DNA of 64,000 nucleotides from Lepus europaeus (GCF_033115175.1 NC_084845.1:1924501-1988500), one strand, 5' to 3'. Numbered from the stretch's first letter, positions 45,601 to 58,466 are shown. Notes: generated by a model from the sequence alone, not told the origin. Translations and numbers: made by a program.

Positions 45601-47030
45601 TTAGGAGAACATTCAGAGAAACCACTTCACAAGGCTGTTGAAATCAGACTAAAGATGTTAAAGATATGCTATAACAGTACAATGGTCAGATTTCAGGTAT
45701 TCTCTGAAAATAGAAGTATCAGAACATTGTGAAACATTGAATGTATGTTGGGGTGAGGAAAACAGAGGAGTCAGTTAGAACTGGGTTATTTCTTGGTCTT
45801 TCATTCTTGAATATTCTCTACAATGACCATTTCCTGAAAGATTTAATCCATTATTATGGATCCAGCTGTCCCCCTTCTGGTGCCCTCCTAAGCTATACAC
45901 TGGCTCTGCTGTTATACTCTGCTCACATATTTCAGCTGTCTGCCAGGATTTGACCACTGTGTTCATCACTGTCTCTTCTAAACCATAATCTTATACTTGC
46001 TTTCCTTGGCTTCAGTTTCTTTCCCACTTAGAGTTTCATTCTTAAAGAACAAATTTTTAACCAGCTTCTTACCACCCTCAAAAGAAAATTCAGAAATTGA
46101 AGTTCTTCCCACTCTGGCCTGAAATTTGCATCTCAGCCTCATTTGCCCCAGATCTTCTAGCTAAAATTCTGTGTTGCTAGAGCCCCAGGATTGTCTACTT
46201 TGACAGTTCAGTGTCTTTGCTCACTCTGTTTTAAACAGTTACCACTACATTCACCACTTACTGAGCTCAAATGCCATCATCTCCACTAATCTTTTCCTGT
46301 TCCTAAATAGAGTCTACTTCTCCAACTCTGCTGCTGTAGTCATTTCATAGATTACACTCCTTTTTACAGACTTCTGATGGCTGTCTGGTCGGGCGACGTC
46401 TTGCACAGCATAGACATTTAATAAATGTTGAATTGAAGAGAATTAATTCATTGGCAGTGCAGATTTGCATAAAATGACATTAGGAGCCAAGAAAAATAGT
46501 TAAAATAATTTTCCTAAAAAAAAAAAAAGAAAAGAAAACCAGTTCCATGATAAAATGAATTTGACGAATGCATTCTGTGCCTTCCCTTTTTGGGATCCAG
46601 GGTACCTATTAAAGGTTCTGAAGATTCATTCCTACAGGAAACTAACTTGGTTTGTATCATATAGTGTGTCCCAGATTGACCTGACAATGGAAGCCCCTTC
46701 ATGGTCAGAGCTGTTTTTTTCAAAATATTAGTGATCTACCAAGAATAGAAAATAGAGGTAAACCCCAATCCCAGGTCTTTGTCTGGTTTTGTCCTCATTC
46801 AGTGCCTCTGGTATCTTTGTCCACACAAAGTCCTCTTGAATGGTCTTTTTTCTGTCTCTCCCACAGCCTGCCTTACCTACTGTTCTTGCCATATTTTTCC
46901 CTATTTCTCCTTAGAGTTCCATAAAATTCTCAAGCCTCCATAAGATCTGCCTGTTATCTTTGTTCTTTCTTTTTGTGTCTACTATAATGATGCATTTCTC
47001 TGAATAAAAAGAGTAGAGGAAATTTTACAT
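45600..47030. other. ZIM2 last intron, unassigned
   Basis: No exon or clear repeat. An A-rich run lies at about 46517-46535. Confidence 0.4.
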
Positions 47031-47039
47031 TTCTTTTAG

Positions 47040-47989
47040 GTTATGAGAAGAAACCTGAAACCAAAGAACTAATTCCAGAACGAAACCTAGCTATAGAACG
47101 ATCGTCATTGGTAGAAATGGAGAATCCAGCAATAGGTAACTTCTTGCATGAATGTCTAGAAGAGTCTTCCATTGATGATCCATCAGAATTGCACCAGCAC
47201 AGACAGAAGAAAATTTTGATTCCTGTAACAATGAGTGATCCCAAGATCCCTCAGGAAAGAAGCCAGAGCAGTGATGAATGTGAGAGAAGCTGTAACCGTA
47301 TTGAGCAATCAGAGTATCTTCTAGAAAAGAATCCCCAAGAATGTACTACTTTTGGAATGTGTACCAGACCGCAGACAGTGAACAGACCCACATGTGATCT
47401 TTGCAAAAGAACCTTTACCACCCGAGGAGCCCTTGTGAGACATGAGCAGATCCATTCTGGGAAGAAACCCTATGAATGTAAACAATGTGGCGAGGCCTTC
47501 TATCTGATGCCACACCTCATCAGACATCAGAGGACTCATTTTGGTAGGAAGCGCTCTCAGTGCAGTGAAGGTAGAAAGTCTCTCATCCAGAATGGAAATG
47601 CCTGTGGACAAGTGAGAATTCATAGTCAAGAGGACTACTATGAATGTTTTCAGTGTGGCAAAGCTTTTATTCAGAATGTGCATCTTTTTCAACATCTCAA
47701 AGCCCATGAGGCAGCAAAACCCATTCCTTCTGAGTTTCCCTGCAACAAGACATATTTAATTCGCTATCAGCGGAAACATGACTATGTTGGAAAGAGAGCC
47801 TGCCAGTGTTGTCACTGTGGCAAAGCCTTCAGTCAGATTTCACATCTCATTCAGCATTATCGAATTCATGCTCAAGAGAAGCCTTACCAGTGTCAGCTGT
47901 GTGGAAAGTGTTTCAGTCTGCCCTCATACCTCACTCACCATTATCAACTCCATTTTCAAGAGAAACCCTCTGGGTGGAATGACTGTTGA
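47040..47989 (+). CDS. ZIM2: ZIM2 terminal exon, zinc fingers
   Basis: Follows acceptor 'acatttcttttag', enters in phase 1 (GYEKKPETKELIPER) and ends at TGA 47987-47989. An acidic spacer includes KKILIPVTMSDPKIPQERS, matching human KLLTPITMNDPKTLTPERS. Five C2H2 fingers have full ligands: CDLCKRTF..RHEQIH, CKQCGEAFYLMPHL..HQRTH, CFQCGKAFIQNVHL..HLKAH, CCHCGKAFSQISHL..HYRIH and CQLCGKCFSLPSYL..HYQLH. Two more are degenerate: SQCSEGRKSLIQNGNACGQ, with one Cys lost, and the truncated FPCNKTYLIRYQRKH. The same two are degenerate in human ZIM2 as I recall it. It ends QEKPSGWNDC; human ends QEKTVECDHC. Confidence 0.95.
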
Positions 47990-48060
47990 AAACTCTTCAG
48001 TCAGAGAACACACTTTTCTCAATATCTTTGGTTTCATCTGGAGAAAGACCTGAGCATTCT
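47990..48060 (+). other. ZIM2: Vestigial finger after the ZIM2 stop
   Basis: Directly after the stop, in the same frame, the sequence reads KLFSQRTHFSQYLWFHLEKD. Together with the preceding WNDC this looks like C-G-K-x-F...HL...H of a former finger, with the stop TGA sitting where the Gly codon GGA would be. The human protein ends at the same point as I recall, so the loss is probably ancestral. Confidence 0.6.
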
Positions 48061-49875
48061 GAGTTTGGGTAGCCCTCACACCTTAACAACCTAAAATCCA
48101 TTATGGTGTGATTTACAAATATTAAATGATATGTAAGACAGCCTTTTTGCAAGAGGGGATTCTGCACATGGGTCAGAAGTCACACAGGTGAAAAAGCTTA
48201 CATAGAATATTCTTAACACATAGGAAAGAACTTGATAACTTCTTTCAGTGGCATTCATCAAATGGAGAACCTTGATTTTGACAAAGCTGATAGTATTGGT
48301 TATATATTTACATGGTACCTTATAGTTTAGAAAATATTGTCATATTTATTATTGTATTTGACCTTTTAAGGAACATGTGGAGTCCCAATGCAGACATTTA
48401 TTCAGTCTTGCAGATAAAGCAAATTTGAAGCTCCAGGTTTTTAGTTAATTTTACCAAGTTTGTAAATGATGGGACAGAACTGAATTCAGATATTTTAGAA
48501 AATACTTTTGCTATATCCTCTCTGAAGAAAAGGTACAGTACTAGACTGACTGCAGCCATCTTCCTACTTAGTAATCCAAGTATCATTTCACATCAAATCA
48601 GATGAGGACACGTGTGGTATCAGGATTCAGAAAGCTTTCTTTGGGTGAGGTTCTGATAGCCAAATTCTCTCACAATTTCAGATTAGATGATGACTTTTTG
48701 AGACACTCGGGGGAAGTATATTTTTGCTATATTCTTGTAATTGTTCTTGTTTATGGTCAGGCTGTTACTGATCAAGTAGTTTTTTTTTATGGTTGAGTTT
48801 TTGTATTCATCCTTTATCTTCACCCTCATTTAAAAAAAATTAGAAAGCAGTATATTTATGTTTTCTTGGGCTCAGGCATTGTCAGCACACCAAATTTTAC
48901 CTAAAATTCTATTTCTGTGCTGATCATTTCACTCTTTAAAGCTATCAGCCCAGAATTGCACTAAAATTTTGTTTCATTCAGTATTGATATGATGATGAAA
49001 ACTAAATCACTGACCTGAGTGGTGATCAAATATAGATTCACATGGTGCCTGTTAAACCTGACGCTCCAGATCCTGTCTTCTTGCCCGGAAAGGGTGGGTT
49101 CTTGCTGTTGTTATTCTCTGCCCTGCATGTTCTTGACTGGCCATTTTTGAGACTGGGCTATGATGGGTAGCTCTGGAGTCAAGAAATTTGAAACAAACGT
49201 GCCCAGGTCAGAATCTGCACCAGCCAGATGAGTGCTAGCTACAAAATCTGTCTCCTGTTTTTACTGAAAATTGCTGATGAAACAGTCCTTATTGGCTGGC
49301 TCTATTTTCTCACCACAGTTCACTCTCATCACCAGTAGCTGTTTTCTGATCCTGTTACCACTCCCACAAGGGGCCGTGATGTTGATATGTCTTATTGTTG
49401 GTGATATTGGCCTTGATGCATTGATATAAAGTGGTATCTGCTGGATTTCTCTGCTGAAGAGTTGCTTATGATTTCACTTTGTAATTAATACATATCATAC
49501 AGGAGAACTTTGACAGATTTCAAACAGCCAATTTTTCCTCAAACTTTTACTCACAGTACTACCATTATTTATTTTGTTATTCAAATGGTTTTCAGATTTG
49601 GCCATTGTAAGCTCTGGCTCACTGACTTCTGTGCCCTTTCAGTAAGCTCACATCCTTTTCCAAAACTACTTTTTTTCTACCTTCTCCTTAATTAATCTCC
49701 TTTTACCTACAAGTAAACCTTGTTGTGCCTTTGTGATAGTTCCTATGTCTTCACTGTCTCCTGCAATTAGCTTCTTTCCCCAGCGTCAAGTTTACTCAGG
49801 GCTTTAAATCTCAGTAATTTCATGTCTCCCTTGTAATTTTTACTAGATCTGCATTCTGCCAGGACTGTTAATAGG

Positions 49876-49904
49876 TTTTTTTTTTTTTTTTTTGGGGGGG
49901 GGGG
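49876..49904 (+). repeat. T18-G11 homopolymer junction
   Basis: Eighteen T followed directly by eleven G. Confidence 0.85.
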
Positions 49905-50139
49905 TGACTTGTCTCTTCTTTAAACTAAGTCATCAATGTAGAAAGGAAAATTTTAAATCTCCTCAAAGGATTTTACTCAAGCTAATATCAGACTTCCCTG
50001 ATTTCCTTTAAGATGTCCTTTTCCAGCAGACTTAGTTGAGTCTGTATCCAAATATGGTCTATAGATGGCATGTGGCTGTTTGATTTCTCATGGTTCTCTT
50101 AATCTAAAACAATCTCCTCTCATTTTTTCAAACTACATC

Positions 50140-50260
50140 TTATGTGACCCTAAGGATAATGTAGAGATATACTTCCCTCCTGCCCCTGTACAATTCCTAC
50201 TGTGTCTAACAGTTTAAGCACTCCTTTTATATCTAGGCTTGATCTTTTAAATTATAAGCA
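50140..50260 (+). repeat. Short direct repeat, copy 1
   Basis: 'aaggataatgtagagatata' followed by 'cttccctcctgcccctgt' and 'cctactgtgtctaacagt' corresponds to 51572-51672 ('gggataacgtagagatctac', 'ttccctgctttc', 'tatttgacagg'). Unknown family or a local duplication. Confidence 0.45.
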
Positions 50261-51009
50261 TTAATATTTTAACTTTTATTTGCAGTTATAGTAAAAAGTT
50301 AAAACATACCATCTTAAACATTTTAAGGGTTCAGTTCAGTGTAATAAATATGTTCACATTGCTATGCAGAGATCCTCAGAACTTTTTCTTCTTCTGAAAC
50401 TAAAACTCTATACCCTTTAAACAGCTCCTCATTTTTTCCTTCCCCTCAGCCTTGGCAACAACAGTTCTAGCACTTTTTTAAGGCTTTGTGTGTTATGCCA
50501 GTAATACTGAAAGAAACTGGCTAGTTGTCCTATAAAATGTTCCCCATTTAAAATGTGTCTGTGCTTCCTGTGATGTTCTTAAGTTTGTTCCTCTTTTGCC
50601 TGTATTTCCTGTACATGGAAATCAGGTCTGCCCTCTGAAGATTTAATTATATTCATCTTCACCTTTGGCAAGAACATGTCGTAGGTGGTTCTGTATGCTC
50701 TATATCATACCTCATCAGGGGAATAATGTGGTGCCTGCTTTCCCCAAAGGATGTGCATTTTAGAATCTTGCTGCAAGCCAGTACACTAGTCATTGGCAGT
50801 GAGGTTTTCACTACTGCTGTGTCAGCTGCTTTTGCTCCTTTTTCATGACTTCACAGACCTCTCTACATGCCTGTCTTCCATCAGCCTAGCCTGGTCTTCA
50901 GATACCCAAATTAAGAGATGGTGGCTTGTCATTGAGAGGTCTGGGTTTGGGCTTATGGGTTTTTGAGGAGCCTTGATTAGGGAAAGCTGAGGAGCATCAG
51001 ATTATATTC

Positions 51010-51345
51010 TCTCTCTCTCTCACTCTCTCTCTCTTTTTTTAAATTTAACAGGTAGAGTTATAGACAGTGAGAGAGAGAGAGACAAAGGTCTTCCTTCCGT
51101 TGGTTCACTCCCCAAATGGCCACAACAGCTGGCGCTGTGCCGATCTGAAGCCAGGAGCCAGGAACCAGGAGCCTCTTCCTGGTCTCCCACGTGGGTGCAG
51201 GGGCCCAAGCACTTGGGTCATCCTCCACTGCCTTCCCTGGGCCACAGCAGAGAGCTGGGAGCAACCGGGACTAGAACCTGGTGCCCATATGGGATGCCGG
51301 CACCGCAGGCAGAGGATTAATCAAGTGAACCACGGCGCTGGCCCC
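51010..51345 (-). mobile_element. C-SINE with target-site duplication
   Basis: Antisense C-SINE ending 'cacggcgctggcccc'. 'tatattctct' flanks it on both sides (51004-51013 and 51346-51355); a CT-rich run lies at its left edge. Confidence 0.9.
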
Positions 51346-52922
51346 TATATTCTCTTTGTTAAGATGCTACTTTTATACCACAAATGGCAGCAGTGACAAT
51401 ATGGGCAGTTGGCACTGGCTGTCACCCATGGACTCTGGAATATATAGACTATGAACAAACTGTTACCTCACATTCTGTCAGTTAACTTGAGCTTACCACA
51501 ATAGTAGATACCCCAACCTATTGTTCTTGCTTTTAGCCTGCTGCCTTTCTTGCTGCTACCAAGTGGACTCCCAGGGATAACGTAGAGATCTACTTCCCTG
51601 CTTTCCTTTCTCAATTCCTAACATATTTGACAGGCTGAACACTATGCTTATAATCAGGTTAAATTTCTTATTAAAATTTAGAAACACTGTGTTATATTTT
51701 GTGACAGTACAGGTAAGATGTATTTCTTGGGGGAAAAAAACCTAGAAAATACATATTTATTTTCTTTTCACATTTGTATTTCCTTCTCCTCCATACTCTT
51801 CTTCTCCCTGAAGAATTTGCACTGTGAATGTATTTTAAGAAATAATATAATTGAAATCAGGCATAGAAAGAGCCATAGATGAAGTGGTTTGTTAGAATCC
51901 CAGTTTTTGTATGGTTTTATTAGGTATAGTTTCCTGACCAAACAAATAGCATTCAGCATTTTAGAGAAAATTTTGGAAAACACAACTGTTGAAAGGCCTA
52001 GAGTTCATCTTTAAAAAGAGCCCAGCAGTGCCTGACACTCAATAACCAATAGCTGCTATTAATGGAATATTTTTGTCTAAGATTTTTTTAAAAAATGTCA
52101 TTAGTGCCAATAAAGTGCGAAGCTGTAAACCACTGATAGGCATCAAAATTCAAGTACATTTTATATTTTAGTATTCTTTCTACAAATAATTTTTCTTTGT
52201 GTAGTTTTTTCAAATAACATCACAGAGAATTTCTATTTTTCTCATTTATTTTGCAATGAAAAGATTTTTAATGATTAATTACATAAAGTGTGATTAACAG
52301 AGCACTGTATTTACAGTTGTTTTTAAAGGGTAGACGTCCAAAGGTGGTATTATTAGATGAAATATTAACGAACATTTCCATGGCTTTTGAAAGATCCTAC
52401 TGAATTTGTTCTGGAGAGGCTGTGTCATTGCAGCCCCCAGCTCAGGGCCAGAGGCTACAAAACAGGTGGCAGGCAGTCCTGCTGAGTTTGTGACAGATGT
52501 TGCTGGTCAGTTGTGCTCCCTCTGGTTCCAGTGAACCTGAGGAAAGGTTGGGATCATTCTCAACACAGGACTGCAGGCAGACTCAACACTTGAGCAAAGT
52601 TCATATATGCAAAGAAATGTCATTGCCACCCCTGGTATAAATATTTATTTTGAATAAGTTGGCCATCTCTGCCTATTTATCTATTATAGCCAATTTTAAA
52701 AATCTTTGTGTATGTCACAGGCAAAAAAAGTGGTTCTTTGCTTACTAATGCATTGTTTCTTCAGATGCTTTTGAACTTTTTAATGTACAGGCTAGTATCT
52801 TAGTTGTTTACTGATTGTGTCTTCTTGCATTTGCTTATTGATTTTCATGAACTCATTATACGTTTTTAAAGTATGGATTTCTAGAGGATTTGAAATGCTT
52901 AGTTTTCATTTCAAAGTAATTC
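51346..52922. other. Gene-free intergenic stretch
   Basis: Contains the second copy of the short direct repeat (51572-51672). Otherwise AT-rich sequence with no recognised exon or RNA gene. Confidence 0.4.
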
Positions 52923-53248
52923 TTTTTAAAAAAGATTTATTTATTTGAAAGTCAGAGCTACACAGAGAGAGGAAGGAGAGGCAGAGAGAGAGAGGGGTCT
53001 TCCATCCACTGGTTCACTCCCCAGTTGGCCACAATGGCCGGAACAGCGCTGATTAGGAGCCAGGAGCTTCTTCCGGGTCTCCCACATGGGTGCAGGAGCC
53101 CAAGGACTTGGGCCATCTTCTACTGCTTTCCCAGGCCGTAGCAGAGAGCTGGATTGGAAATGGAGCAGCTGGGATGCCAACTGGTGCCTATATGGGATGC
53201 CAGCAATGCAGGCAGCGGCTTTACCCACTACACCACAGAGCTGGCTCT
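52923..53248 (-). mobile_element. C-SINE with target-site duplication
   Basis: Antisense C-SINE flanked by 'aaagtaattctt' on both sides. Confidence 0.9.
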
Positions 53249-53639
53249 TAAAGTAATTCTTGACCCATTAAAAGCAATTCCTACTTTAGTGAAAGGTGGA
53301 AGGTCTTTCCTTCCCTCCACCCCCAAAAGAAAAGTACACATGAATACCTTTAACATTTTTGTTTTCTTATAATATAAAAAATTATTACTGGACTTACGAA
53401 GTTAATTGCCTTTGGAAAGTAGTGGGGATAAAACCTCATTTTCATTGTTCTTCCATTTTTTTTACATCATTGTTTTAGCTATTTTAAGGTATTTATAGAT
53501 AATTGTCATATAGCTGTGCCCCTTCCATGTGAGCAACAACATGCCTTATTTTTCCTCTGTCTTAAACCTTCCACAGATGTCTTCATCACTGCCTTGTCTG
53601 TCATTATCACCTCCTAAATAGTTGCACTATATACCCATT

Positions 53640-54300
53640 AAGTCTGGTATATTCACTGATATGTATAGCCTTCCTTGTGTTGTTTGGATGTTTAGTTAGT
53701 ATTTTTCATAATTATAAATGAAATTATAATTATAAATGAAATTATAATTATAATGAAAATTTTTGCATAAATATTTTTCTAAATTTAGGATTTTTCTTTA
53801 AGATAGATTTTGTAGAAGAGGAATTGCTGGGTCAGAAGGTCTGATGGTTCTGAGGTTCTTAATCGATCCAAGCTCCTTTGAAATGTGTTTCATCAATTTG
53901 CACAACTGCTGGTAGCAGTTGGGAGTGCGGGTTCCACATCCCTAGCTGGGGTTTTTTTAGTAAGACCATTTCACCTTCGTTAATTTCATAGGGAAGAGCA
54001 TCTCGTTTTAACTGCATTTGACTTTTAAGGAGGTTGAGCATTTTTTGATAACTTTCTTAAGCAATTGTATTTCCTCTGTTTGTATTACCTATGCTTATTT
54101 CAATCATTTGTAAATGTGGATTTAATGTCTTCCTATCAATTTGAACAATCTCTTTGTATAATAAAGATATTAATTCTTTGTTTACTTTTGGCTGCATATG
54201 TTTTTCCTGGAATTTTTGGCATTTCTTTGAATTATTTTTTTACAAAGTTTCAATTTTTATGTGATTCAATTCTTTTCTTTTGAAAGCCTACAAAATCTAA
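53640..54300 (-). mobile_element. Old L1/HAL1 fragment, antisense
   Basis: Phrases 'gaattgctgggtcagaaggt', 'ttaaggaggttgagcatttt', 'ataataaagatattaattct' and 'ttgtttacttttggctgcat' follow the antisense order of old L1/HAL1 3' ORF2. Confidence 0.7.
53709..53757 (+). repeat. 18-bp AT-rich tandem repeat
   Basis: Unit 'ataattataaatgaaatt' repeated about 2.7 times, inside the L1 relic. Confidence 0.75.
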
Positions 54301-55960
54301 CTCTCTGTAAACATTAGAATGCTTTATTATGGAATTTTTATTTTAAAACATACTTTATTTTTGAATTTATGTGTGTATTATGTGAAAAAAGGATCAAAAT
54401 TACCTCTTCCCCACTGTTAATTGCCATAGCACCAATTTTTAGTAAATGATGAATACAGTCATAGTATTTAGTGTAGAATCTACATCTGTGCCGTATGTAT
54501 GTTTCACTGGCTTGTTGCCATTTTATCCTAGATCTATATTCTGCTAAATTTTAAGAGCTTGCTATTTAATGAGTCTTCCATCATTGTGCTTTTACAAATG
54601 TTCCTGTATACATATATGTATGTATAGTTATATGAAAAAAGTAATTTGTTCTAATTTAAAATTTATCCTTATTAATTGAGACATCTTTTTATTATTGCAA
54701 AGAACTTACAAATGAATTATGAGGATTTACATTGGTAAGTTTAATCTTGGCATCCAGAAAAATATTGTTCTTTTATTTACTCAAACTTTTGTATTAATTG
54801 GTAAAGTTTTATGACTTCTCATAAAGCCACAAATTTTCTTTAGTAATCCACATGTTATTGCAGTTATGGGATTTCTTATGTGGGGATTTGGTGTTACATT
54901 TTTCATAAAACAACAGCATCTCAGAAATGGGCTCAATTTGGAGTTGCCTGGAAATTCTAAAATTTCAGAACCAGGCTAACTACATTTGACTGCTTCATTG
55001 AAGCCTCTCCTGTGATAACCTCTACTGCATGTGTGCGAGCTGGCCAAGCTCCAAGCTTCCAGAAGCAGAGAGCTGTTTATTCCCTTACCCATATGACTAG
55101 TAAGTGGACAGCCTCATTCTCACATCTTTATCCAGGTAACTTAAAAAGCTGTGAGCCAGAGCTTATCTTGAAATGTCGATGAAAGCTGGGGATCCTCAAC
55201 TGGTGCAACTGTAGAGACCTACAAGTATGGGTGGGTACACAGACACACACACACACACACCCTTAAGACCAGCACTTTGGGATCCACCATGGGATCCCAT
55301 GGCCTCAGCTAGGAACCTTCCCCTGAAAGCTCCAACTCAGCAAGTCCCCAGGTCATCTAAAAACAGGTCTCCTCCAGATGAGACCCTGAGGGAGGGAAGA
55401 AATGCAGGACCCATGATATGGTACCCAGCCTACTTCAGCCTTCCATGTAGAAACACATTTGAAGTAAAGAGAAGAAAGAATGAGCTGCCAAGAGTTCTCT
55501 CAATAGGATACAAATTCATGTACAAGAACAGGCCAGTTGATTAGGATGGGGACCATGGTGAAGAGAAGGCGGAGTAACCCCCCAACTCAAGGGGCACAGT
55601 TAGCAGATCTTGGATTTTTCAACAGAAGCTAGATGACTACATGTGAAGTCTCTCAGTATTTGAATGAGGATAACAAATTTTTAAAAAGCAGTTGTGAAGA
55701 CTACAAAATATCTGTGGGCTATTTCTGGCCAATAGGCGTTGTGTTGAGATGTCTGAACTGCTATGGTTCAGACCTGCTGGCTGCTTTTGTAATTTCTGAT
55801 TCTCTTGCCTCAATGGAGACTGAGGTGAATATGATGGAAAATCCAGCAACTTATTCAACTGCCCACAGGAAAGAAGCAGTGCTGAAAGAACTGAATCTAG
55901 GCCAGGTCCATGATTCTAGGCAGTGTTAATGCCTAGCCCGTGGTATAAGGCAGTGTTTTC
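54300..55960. other. Gene-free intergenic stretch
   Basis: No exon supported. A short (AC)n lies at about 55241-55261. Open frames at 55227-55544 and 55633-55929 lack domain similarity or splice context that I can recognise. Confidence 0.4.
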
Positions 55961-55969
55961 CCTCGCTGG

Positions 55970-57700
55970 GATGAATCCCACTCGATCTTGGTGAGTGACC
56001 TTTTTAATGTGCTGTTTGATTTTATTTGCTAGTATTTTTTTCAAAATTTAACTTTCAGGAGCATGTTTATTGAATTATAAATGAACATACAATAAAATTC
56101 ATTTTCATGTGTAATATATGAACTTTTAAAAAAAGTTTTTATTTTTTCCCCTAGAGCTACTATTTCATTGCAGATTTTTTCATCTATGTTAAATCAAGAA
56201 TATTGGCCCACAGCTTTCATTTTTGTTCTATTTTGTCCGATTTTGGTTCAGGTAATGATAGCCTCATAGGAGGAATTTGGAAGAGTTTCCACTTCTGTTT
56301 TGTTTGTTTGTTTGTTTCAATAATTTAAGAGGGATTGGTACTTACTCTTCTTTAAAAGTTTGGTAGAATTCAGCAGTGAGGTCATCTGGTCCTGGACTTT
56401 TCTTTGATAGATTTTCTTACTACTGATTCAGTGTCACTATTGGTCTACTTAAATATTCTGTTTCCTCATGATTCAATCTTGGTGAGGCATATGTGTCTAA
56501 GAATTTGTCCATTTCTTCTAGATCTCCTTCCATCTGCTGGTTTACTCCCCAAATGACTGCAATGGCCAGCACTAGGCCAGGCTGAAAGCAGGAGCCTGGA
56601 GCTTCATCCAGATCTTCCATACTGGTGGCAGGGGCCCAATTTTTGGAGCCATCTTCTGCTAGTTTCCCAGATGCATTAGCAGGGAACTGGATCTAAAGTG
56701 GAGCAGCCGGATCTTGAACCATCATAGGATAGGCAGTGGCTTAACCCGCTATGCTACAATGCAGGCCCCTAACATAATTATTAATAGGTAAAGTCTTGTT
56801 TACCTATTTTGATACTTTTTTATTTTTTGTAGTTCTTTTTTCCTCACACAATCTTCATTAATTGTTAAGTGATTTTTCTTTACTATTTTTGGTAAGTCTG
56901 TTAGAGGGTGTTGCTTTGTAGTTACCTTGAGGTTTATAGAAAACTTTTGGCTATAACAAGTTATCTTGAAATGAGGACAACTTAACTTTGGTTACAAAGA
57001 TTGGAAAGAAGCCAACAAAACAAAAATAAATCTTAATAAAGAACTCTATATTTATGATTTCTTTCTCTTCACATTTTGAATTTTTGATGTTATATTTGAC
57101 CTCTTCCAATATCTGCTGTCTCTTGTAAAATTTTAATATTATTATTATTTAACCTTCATAGTAAAGGTATAAATGGTTTGCATACTGCGCGCACAGTGTT
57201 GGAGTACTCTGAATTTGTATAGCTATTCTTACCAATGAATTTTCTACCTTCTGCGATTTTCTTCTTACTTGTTAGCATCTCTTTCCGTTTGAAGGACTCC
57301 CTTTGGCATTTCTTGTAAGACAGGTCTGATTGTGATAAGTCCTCCCAGGTTTGCTTGGAGAATGTCCTTATCCCTCCCCATATCTGAAGGATAGCTCTTC
57401 TGGTTGCAGGGATCTTGGCTGGCATTTTGTTTCCTTTAGTACTGTGCCACAATGCTGTAGCACTAAGGTACTAAAATACTTTTCTTTAGTCCTGGCCCAC
57501 TGTGCCACATCGCTGGCCTTGTTGAGTTTTCTTAAAACACCTGTTTTGAAATCTTCTGAGCATTTGGAATTTTCAGGTCCTGGATTGTTGTTGGCTTCTG
57601 GCACCGTACTTTCCTCCTTAGTGAGGTTATGGTTCCCTGGAAGTTCTTGATGCTTGTTGGCGTACAGTGTAACCTGCACTGAAGGATTAGTTATAGTGAT
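55970..57700 (-). mobile_element. L1, antisense, RT region to 5' part
   Basis: ORF2 RT-region phrases in antisense ('tttggtagaattcagcagtg', 'atctggtcctggacttttct', 'gaatttgtccatttcttcta') end at 56520. A C-SINE (56521-56769) follows, then 5'-UTR-like antisense phrases ('catttcttgtaagacaggtc', 'gatcttggctggcattttg'). The pieces may come from one L1. Confidence 0.6.
56521..56769 (-). mobile_element. C-SINE, tail missing
   Basis: Antisense C-SINE starting at 'ccttccatctgctggtttac' and ending 'caatgcaggcccc'. It lacks the A-rich tail. Confidence 0.78.
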
Positions 57701-58460
57701 CTGGCTTCATTTATGGCAGTCCCTCAAGTTCTAAACAAGGTATTTTCTCTGGGCCTGTGGATACTTCTGCTAATCCAGCACTAGATAGCACCCTCAGTTG
57801 CAATTTGCCCAAGGTCCACTTTTGGTACTTTTTACTGATTCAACTATTACAGTATTCAGTATTGTATTCAATATTCAATATTCAACGAATATTACAATAT
57901 TCAACTATTACAATAGTCCCAAACTTAAATTTGTCCCAAATCTGCAGCGGGTGTGTTGTTCAGTGTGACTGGGGAAGTGCTTAATAATGAGTGATCCACC
58001 CCTACAAGCCTCTCCCTGGGCCTGTGATGGGCTGAGGCTTCCTGTCCGTGTCCATGAACGCCACAGTGCTGGGTCACATCCAGAGCCCTCAGCCCACGGG
58101 TAGGACCAAAGCCCAGCCCGCTTCGGTCTGTCTGCGGCTGAGGCCGCCACACTCTGCTGGACACGGAAGCAGGTCCAGCGGCTGTGTCTGCAAGGCACTG
58201 GCCTGGGGACAGGGACCCGTAGGAGCTGATCAAAGCTGGATTTTATCAACCCGGCACTGAGCCCTTGCGCAGTCCTGGATTCCTTGCTATCTTACCACGG
58301 TTGCGACAGGTGATGGAGGCAGCCCCTCACCTGCTCAGGAATCCAGACACAATCGCTCTGGCTTGTTAATCAAATCTATGTCATGCAAAGTACTAGGAAA
58401 GTGGCTTCGCCCAGGGTGAGGAAGGCAACATGTATAAAATGTTTTCTGCTATTCCGCCTC
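57700..58460. other. Unassigned stretch upstream of the tRNA
   Basis: Contains imperfect 'caatattcaa' repeats at about 57850-57915 and becomes GC-rich from about 58000. No exon recognised; possibly the far end of an old L1. Confidence 0.35.
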
Positions 58461-58466
58461 CCCCAC

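Larger units (their letters stand above)
48060..51000 (+). other. ZIM2 3' UTR/downstream region
   Basis: No coding exon. The length of the 3' UTR is unclear; ATTAAA occurs near 48120. A T18-G11 tract lies at 49876-49904. About 50260-50460 resembles an antisense old L1 3' scrap. 50140-50260 has a direct-repeat partner at 51572-51672. Confidence 0.35.

Noticed and set aside
47778-48053. 91-codon frame overlapping the end of ZIM2
   Set aside because: Shadow of the zinc-finger exon in another frame. The ZIM2 frame has splice phase, homology and finger ligands.
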